From NCBI RefSeq assembly GCF_001310975.1, contig NZ_BAZY01000005.1, forward strand, positions 1 through 64,000: a stretch of DNA of 64,000 nt, written 5' to 3'. Of this stretch, positions 59,629 through 64,000 are shown one piece after another (within the stretch, counting starts at the first letter, position 1; every line of letters begins with the position of its first letter). Source of the DNA: Thermoanaerobacter thermocopriae JCM 7501 (GTDB taxonomy: Bacteria; Bacillota; Thermoanaerobacteria; Thermoanaerobacterales; Thermoanaerobacteraceae). Under the pieces are notes generated by a model. It saw only the letters and a program-made list of their open reading frames with translations. It had not been told where the DNA came from and did no database searches. The position numbers and the translations under genes were made by a program.

Positions 59629-60295
59629 TGGCAGCCGGACATTATATATTGACGGCCCAATAGCTGAAGAAAGCTGGCTGGGAGACGAAGTAACTCCCAA
59701 GCAGTTCAAATCAGAGCTGTTGTCCGGAGAGGGTGATATAACGATCTGGATCAACAGCCCTGGCGGAGATATATTTGCAGCTAATCAAATTTACAACATG
59801 CTTATGGATTACAAAGGCAAAGTGACGGTAAAGATTGACGGTATTGCAGCCAGCGCCGCTTCGGTCATAGCTATGGCCGGAGGTGACGTCTTTATGTCAC
59901 CAGTCAGCATGATGATGATTCACAACCCTATGACAATAGCCATCGGTGATACAGAAGAAATGGAGAAAGCTATCGCAATGCTGGAAGAAATAAAGGAATC
60001 CATCATCAACGCTTATGAGCTGAAAACCGGGCTTTCCAGGGCAAAAATATCGCACCTAATGGATGCAGAAAGCTGGTTTAACGCAAGAAAAGCGGTGGAA
60101 CTTGGCTTTGCCGATGGAATCTTGTTTATGGAGGATGAATCATTCCCATCCGAATTTGAAGTATCAGGAGGAATGATCTTCAGCAGGCAGGCAGTAACAA
60201 ATTCCATCCTGCAAAAGCTTAAACCAAAAGAGAAACCAAAAGGAACACCAATTGAGTCGCTTGAAAAGCGGCTTTTTCTACTTTTACCCCACTAA
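59568..60295 (+). CDS. ClpP-like head maturation protease
   Basis: A Ser-protease of the ClpP fold that trims the capsid scaffold. WINSPGGDIFAANQIYNML, KIDGIAASAASVIAMAGG (catalytic Ser in AASAAS) and MIHNPMTIAIG (catalytic His) are clear. TTG 59568 has GGAGG 9 bases upstream and, after one C is restored near 59597, gives MNKSQKQNRFRRFWNW, the family start, in frame with the rest. In the given sequence it is fused to the portal. About 242 residues. Confidence 0.83.
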
Positions 60296-60313
60296 ATCTG
60301 CGATTTAGCGGGG
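60287..60313 (+). other. Stem-loop between protease and capsid genes
   Basis: CCCCACTAAATC (60287-60298) pairs with GATTTAGCGGGG (60302-60313) with one internal A/C mismatch and a TGC loop. No T run follows; the capsid ribosome site TAAGGAGG is about 17 bases on. It may stabilise or process the capsid message. Confidence 0.55.
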
Positions 60314-60345
60314 ACCCCAAATAAAACCGTAAGGAGGATTTGATT

Positions 60346-61546
60346 ATGAGCAAAATACTGGAACTGCGTGAAAAACGCGCTAAAGTATGGGAAGCTGCTA
60401 AAGCTTTCCTCGACAGCAAACGCGGGAACGACGGACTGCTTTCACCGGAGGATACCGCGACTTATGAAAAAATGGAAGCCGACGTTATTGCGCTGGGCAA
60501 AGAAATAGAGCGTCTTGAACGTCAGGCTGCCATAGATTTGGAACTGTCAAAACCGTTGAATATTCCTATTACAGACAAACCCACTTCCATATCTGGCAAC
60601 AATGAAAAAACCGGACGTGCCAGCGATGAGTATAGGCAGTCTTTCTGGAACATGATGCGCGGCAGGCGCAAATATGACGTACACAACGCGCTGCAGATTG
60701 GAGAGGACACCGAAGGTGGATATCTTGTTCCCGACGACTTTGAGCGTACTCTTGTGGAAGCACTGGAGGAGGAGAATATCTTTAGGCAGATTGCCAATGT
60801 TATTACCACGTCCAGCGGTGACAAGAAAATTCCTGTGGTGGCAAGCAAGTACTGCATCCTGGGTGGATGAGGAAGGCCAGATTCCCGAAAGCGATGACTC
60901 CTTTGCACAGGTATCCATCGGCGCATATAAGCTGGCTACTATGATCAAGGTGTCAGAGGAATTGTTAAACGATAGTGTATTCAACCTTGAGCAGTATATA
61001 GCCAAAGAATTCGCCCGCCGAATCGGAGCAAAAGAGGAGGAAGCATTTTTTATCGGTGACGGATCTGGCAAGCCAACCGGTATCTTGGCAGATAACGGCG
61101 GTGGCGAGATAGGAGTAACTGCGGCGAGTGCAACAGCCATTACCCTTGACGAGATCATGGACTTGTTCTACAGCCTAAAGTCTCCGTACCGCAGGAACGC
61201 TGTATTCATTATGAATGATTCGACAATTAAAGCTATAAGGAAGCTCAAAGACAACAACGGTCAGTATCTCTGGCAGCCTTCTGTAACTGCTGGAACACCG
61301 GATACTATCCTCAATCGTCCAGTTAAAACTTCTGCATTTATGCCAGCCATTGCCGCCGGAGCAAAAACGATTGTATTCGGCGATTTTTCTTATTACTGGG
61401 TGGCAGACCGTCAAGGCAGGGTTTTTAAGCGGCTTAATGAGTTGTATGCTGCGACCGGACAAGTTGGATTCATGGCAACCCAGCGTGTAGATGGCAAGCT
61501 GGTACTGGCTGAAGCAGTCAAGATACTGCAGCAGAAATCAACTTAA
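60346..61546 (+). CDS. HK97-type major capsid protein (one frameshift)
   Basis: The N-terminal 90 residues (ILELREKRAKVWEAAKAFL ... EIERLERQ) are the coiled-coil scaffold domain removed by the protease. The capsid core starts near QIGEDTEGGYLVPDDFERTL and includes TASWVDEEGQIPESD, FFIGDGSGKPTGIL and FGDFSYYWVADRQG. A base is missing near 60848-60850, joining VVAS to TASWVDEE. About 400 residues. Confidence 0.9.
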
Positions 61547-61567
61547 TGAAAACGGAGGTGCTGCGGC

Positions 61568-61876
61568 ATGGAACTTTTGGAGAAGGTTAAAGCAAACCTC
61601 ATATTGCAGCACAGCGAAGATGACGCACTTTTACAAGAGTATATCAAAGCCGCAGTGGCCTATGCGGAAAGTTACCAGAAAAAGCCGGAAGGATATTATA
61701 CCGAAAACCCCATGCCGCCTACTACTGAGCAGGCTGTCATTATGCTGTCGAGTCATTTTTATGAAAGCAGGGATGGTTCGACGGCTGGCTTTTTTGGGGA
61801 TAGTGTGCAGGCTGGACAGCAGGTATGGAATACAGTTAATCTATTGCTGCGGCTCGACCGGGATTGGAAGGTGTAA
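61568..61876 (+). CDS. Head-tail connector protein (gp6-like)
   Basis: A 102-residue all-alpha protein starting MELLEKVKANLILQHSEDDAL with AVIMLSSHFYESRDG, matching the phage gp6-like connector family that docks on the portal. It follows the capsid gene with the ribosome site GGAGGTG. Confidence 0.85.
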   Translation: MELLEKVKANLILQHSEDDALLQEYIKAAVAYAESYQKKPEGYYTENPMPPTTEQAVIMLSSHFYESRDGSTAGFFGDSVQAGQQVWNTVNLLLRLDRDWKV

Positions 61877-61878
61877 AT

Positions 61879-62214
61879 ATGGGCCTTGGGAAAATGAAAA
61901 CTTTCGTGGACATTATCTCAGTCAAGCCGGTTAAGGATAGTGAGGGTTTTACTGAAAAAGGTGATGTCATTCTTGCTTCGGTAAGGGCATACAAGGAAGA
62001 TAGGCATGGCAGTGAAAAATGGGCAAACAGGGCGGCGTTTTCGCAGGCGTCTGCCCTGTTCCGCTTCCGTAGGATACCTAACCTGGAAGTTACCACAGAT
62101 CTTGTACTCGTTTGCAGCGATGGCAGGTACAACATTATAAGTGTTGAGGATGTAAAAGGACGTGGAATGTATATTGAGGTGCTTGCGGAAAAGGTGAAAT
62201 CAAGCAAAGCATAA
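61879..62214 (+). CDS. Phage head closure/head-tail adaptor protein
   Basis: A 111-residue small beta-barrel protein: GKMKTFVDIISVKPVKDSEGF and FRFRRIPNLEVTTDLVLVC fit the head-tail adaptor family (HK97 gp7/SPP1 gp16 type). ATG 61879 follows GGAAGGTG and starts two bases after the connector stop. Confidence 0.82.
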   Translation: MGLGKMKTFVDIISVKPVKDSEGFTEKGDVILASVRAYKEDRHGSEKWANRAAFSQASALFRFRRIPNLEVTTDLVLVCSDGRYNIISVEDVKGRGMYIEVLAEKVKSSKA

Positions 62215-62230
62215 AAGGAGGGGCTGCAAC

Positions 62231-62661
62231 GTGGCTAAGGTGGAAGTTAAAATGCCGGAACAGTTCTTGCTCAAGTTATCCAGACTTGGAGAAAGAACAG
62301 ACGAAATCATACCTAAGGTGCTGGAAGCAGGCGGGGAAGTGGTTCTTTCAAAAGTAAAGTCCAATCTTCAGTCAGTTATCGGGAGCGGCACTAAATATCC
62401 GTCCAGAGCAACCGGTGAATTGGTAAATGCTTTGGGACTTTCTCCTGCCAAACAGGACAGGGATGGAAACCACAACATAAAAATCGGCTTTACTGAACCA
62501 AGGAAGGATGGGGAAAGCAATGCGAAGATTGCTAATATTATTGAGTATGGCAAGTCCGGGCAGCTCCAAGGCCCTTTTTGAAACCGGCAAAATCAGCTAC
62601 AAGGAAGTCCTGCATCGAAGTAATGAAGTCAAGACTGGAACAGGAGCTGGGTCGTATATGA
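62231..62661 (+). CDS. HK97 gp10-like tail-component protein (one frameshift)
   Basis: LSRLGERTDEIIPKVLEAGGEVVLSKVKSNL and IANIIEYGKSG match the gp10-like family, which acts at the head-tail joint. One C is missing near 62564; restored, GKSGQPPRPFLKPA and a stop at 62659-62661 follow (about 144 residues). The start is GTG after AAAGGAGGGG. Confidence 0.82.
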
Positions 62662-63002
62662 GCATATTGTCAGAATTAAACTCGTTATTGGATGGTTTGG
62701 GTATCCCCATTGAAACCGGGGTATTTAGCGGTGTACCGCCAGATGAGTACCTTGTCATTACTCCGATGACAGATACATTTGAAGTTTTTGCAGACAACCA
62801 GCCTCAGGTAGAAACCCAGGAGGTAAGGTTGTCTTTATTTATAAAGGGAAACTACACTGCCCGTAAAAACGAAATAGTGAACACATTGCTTCAAGCAGGC
62901 TTTACCATTACCGACAGGCGGTATATAGGCCATGAGGACGATACCGGCTATCACCACTATGCCATTGATGTGGCAAAAGAATATGAAGTAAAGGAGGAAT
63001 GA
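62658..63002 (+). CDS. Tail completion/terminator-like protein
   Basis: A 114-residue protein starting MSILSELNSLLDGLGIPIETGVFSG with YLVITPMTDTFEVFADN and GYHHYAIDVAKEY, similar in place and type to DUF3168/gp11-like tail terminators. ATGA overlap with the preceding gene. The identification rests mainly on position. Confidence 0.68.
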   Translation: MSILSELNSLLDGLGIPIETGVFSGVPPDEYLVITPMTDTFEVFADNQPQVETQEVRLSLFIKGNYTARKNEIVNTLLQAGFTITDRRYIGHEDDTGYHHYAIDVAKEYEVKEE

Positions 63003-63007
63003 AAAAC

Positions 63008-63607
63008 ATGGCCACAATCGGACTGGACAGGTTATATTATGCCAAAATAACTGAGAATGAAAACGGAGAAGAGACATACGCCACGCCTGTTCCGCTGGCT
63101 AAGGCTATTACGGCAGAACTTTCTGTGGAGCTGGCAGAGGCGACACTTTATGCCGATGACGGGGCGGCAGAAGTGGTCAAGGAATTTCAAAGCGGCACAC
63201 TGACTCTTGGTGTTGCAGATATCGGAGTAGACGCTGCTGAGGTTTTGACGGGAGCCACTCTTGATGACAATAAGGTGCTGATTTCCACCAGCGAGGATGG
63301 AGGCGCGCCTGTGGCAATTGGCTTTAGAGCCAAGAAAGCTAACGGCAAGTACAGGTATTTTTGGCTTTACAGGGTGAAATTCGGCATCCCGGCAACAAAT
63401 CTGCAAACGAAAGGTGATAGCATTACCTTTTCGACACCCACCATTGAAGGGACAGTCATGAGACGTAACAAACCAGATGGCCAGGGAAAGCACCCTTGGA
63501 AGGCAGAGGTCAGCGAAGACGATCCCGGTGTATCGCCTGAAACTATTACCGGCTGGTATACGGAAGTTTATGAGCCGGTATTTGCTGTGGGAGGAGGCAG
63601 CGAATAA
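63008..63607 (+). CDS. Phage major tail tube protein
   Basis: A 199-residue protein of the phi13-type major tail family: ATIGLDRLYYAKITEN, EATLYADDGAAEVVKEFQSGTLT-type residues and APVAIGFRAKKANGKYRYFWLYRV. ATG 63008 follows AAGGAGGAATG. Its presence indicates a long non-contractile tail. Confidence 0.9.
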   Translation: MATIGLDRLYYAKITENENGEETYATPVPLAKAITAELSVELAEATLYADDGAAEVVKEFQSGTLTLGVADIGVDAAEVLTGATLDDNKVLISTSEDGGAPVAIGFRAKKANGKYRYFWLYRVKFGIPATNLQTKGDSITFSTPTIEGTVMRRNKPDGQGKHPWKAEVSEDDPGVSPETITGWYTEVYEPVFAVGGGSE

Positions 63608-63990
63608 TGCAGGATAATGACAGAAGCGCAATTATCAAAATCGGCGATGAAGAATATCAGCTTATTCTAACCACTAAAGCGACAAAGGAGATTGCAAAAA
63701 GGTACGGCGGTCTTGAAAACCTCGGCACGAAACTGATGAAAACCGAGAACTTCGAGATGGCTCTTGACGAAGTGGTATGGCTGATTACACTGCTGGCTAA
63801 CCAGAGCATTTTGATACACAACCTTAAAAATCAGGATAAGCGTGAACTCCTGACTGAAGAGACAGTGGAACTTCTCACATCTCCTTTGGAACTGGCAGCA
63901 TATAAAGACGCTATCATGGAAGCAATGTTCAAGGGTACCAAAAGAAATGTTGAAAGTGAGGATGACTTAAAAAACACACCGGCCGAGTGA
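63607..63990 (+). CDS. Tail assembly chaperone-like protein
   Basis: A 127-residue protein after the tail tube gene: IIKIGDEEYQLILTTKATKEIAKRYGG and EMALDEVVWLITLLANQS are typical of gpG/gp13-type chaperones. Such genes often make a longer product by programmed frameshift; the window ends 10 bases later, so this cannot be seen. Confidence 0.78.
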   Translation: MQDNDRSAIIKIGDEEYQLILTTKATKEIAKRYGGLENLGTKLMKTENFEMALDEVVWLITLLANQSILIHNLKNQDKRELLTEETVELLTSPLELAAYKDAIMEAMFKGTKRNVESEDDLKNTPAE

Positions 63991-64000
63991 GCGATGAGGA

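Overview
The window looks like the chromosome of a low-GC, thermophilic, spore-related Firmicute of the Thermoanaerobacter/Caldanaerobacter kind. The host part is AT-rich with strong AGGAGG ribosome sites and TTGACA/TATAAT promoters. It carries an Ech-type energy-converting [NiFe]-hydrogenase operon (echABCDEF) joined to hypABFCDE, an S-box (SAM-I) riboswitch ahead of metF-metH, and a cotJABC spore-coat operon. From about 36 kb to the right edge the DNA is visibly more GC-rich and encodes a prophage.

Host region, 1-27.4 kb: an OpuC-type osmoprotectant ABC transporter; a citramalate-synthase-like gene; a DUF1848 gene; the ech-hyp operon (5.7-16.2 kb); a 329-bp palindromic repeat that abuts the remnant of a peptidase T gene; a nitroreductase; glucose-6-phosphate isomerase (pgi) and an alpha-glucan phosphorylase converging on a shared terminator; the SAM-riboswitch methionine operon (metF, metH, then a YbaK-type deacylase); cotJABC on the minus strand; and an RlmD-type rRNA methyltransferase.

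Accessory region, 27.6-35.8 kb: one minus-strand operon that reads regulator, ABC-three-component (ABC-3C) protein, middle component, DUF2326 ATPase, type III Mod, type III Res. It therefore joins an ABC-3C system to a type III restriction-modification system behind one promoter with an overlapping operator-like inverted repeat.

Prophage, about 36 kb to the right edge, plus strand: early genes, a replication module (SNF2 helicase, family A DNA polymerase, antirepressor, PrimPol-helicase followed by a GGTAAC iteron cluster), a VRR-NUC nuclease, an ArpU-like late regulator, then HNH, a candidate cos site, terminase, two ParB-methyltransferase fusions, an amidoligase/GGCT module, and an HK97-type head and siphovirus tail start. 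An IS66 element with an exact 8-bp target duplication interrupts one small phage gene. No integrase or lysis genes are in the window, so the prophage continues to the right.

Quality warning: about 36 single-base deletions, nearly all in short homopolymers, break otherwise well-conserved genes in every module (host, defence, phage, IS). Restoring one base each time gives the expected protein. I read these as sequence errors rather than gene decay and have annotated such genes as single spans, naming each break. One apparent gene fusion (portal-protease) is explained the same way.
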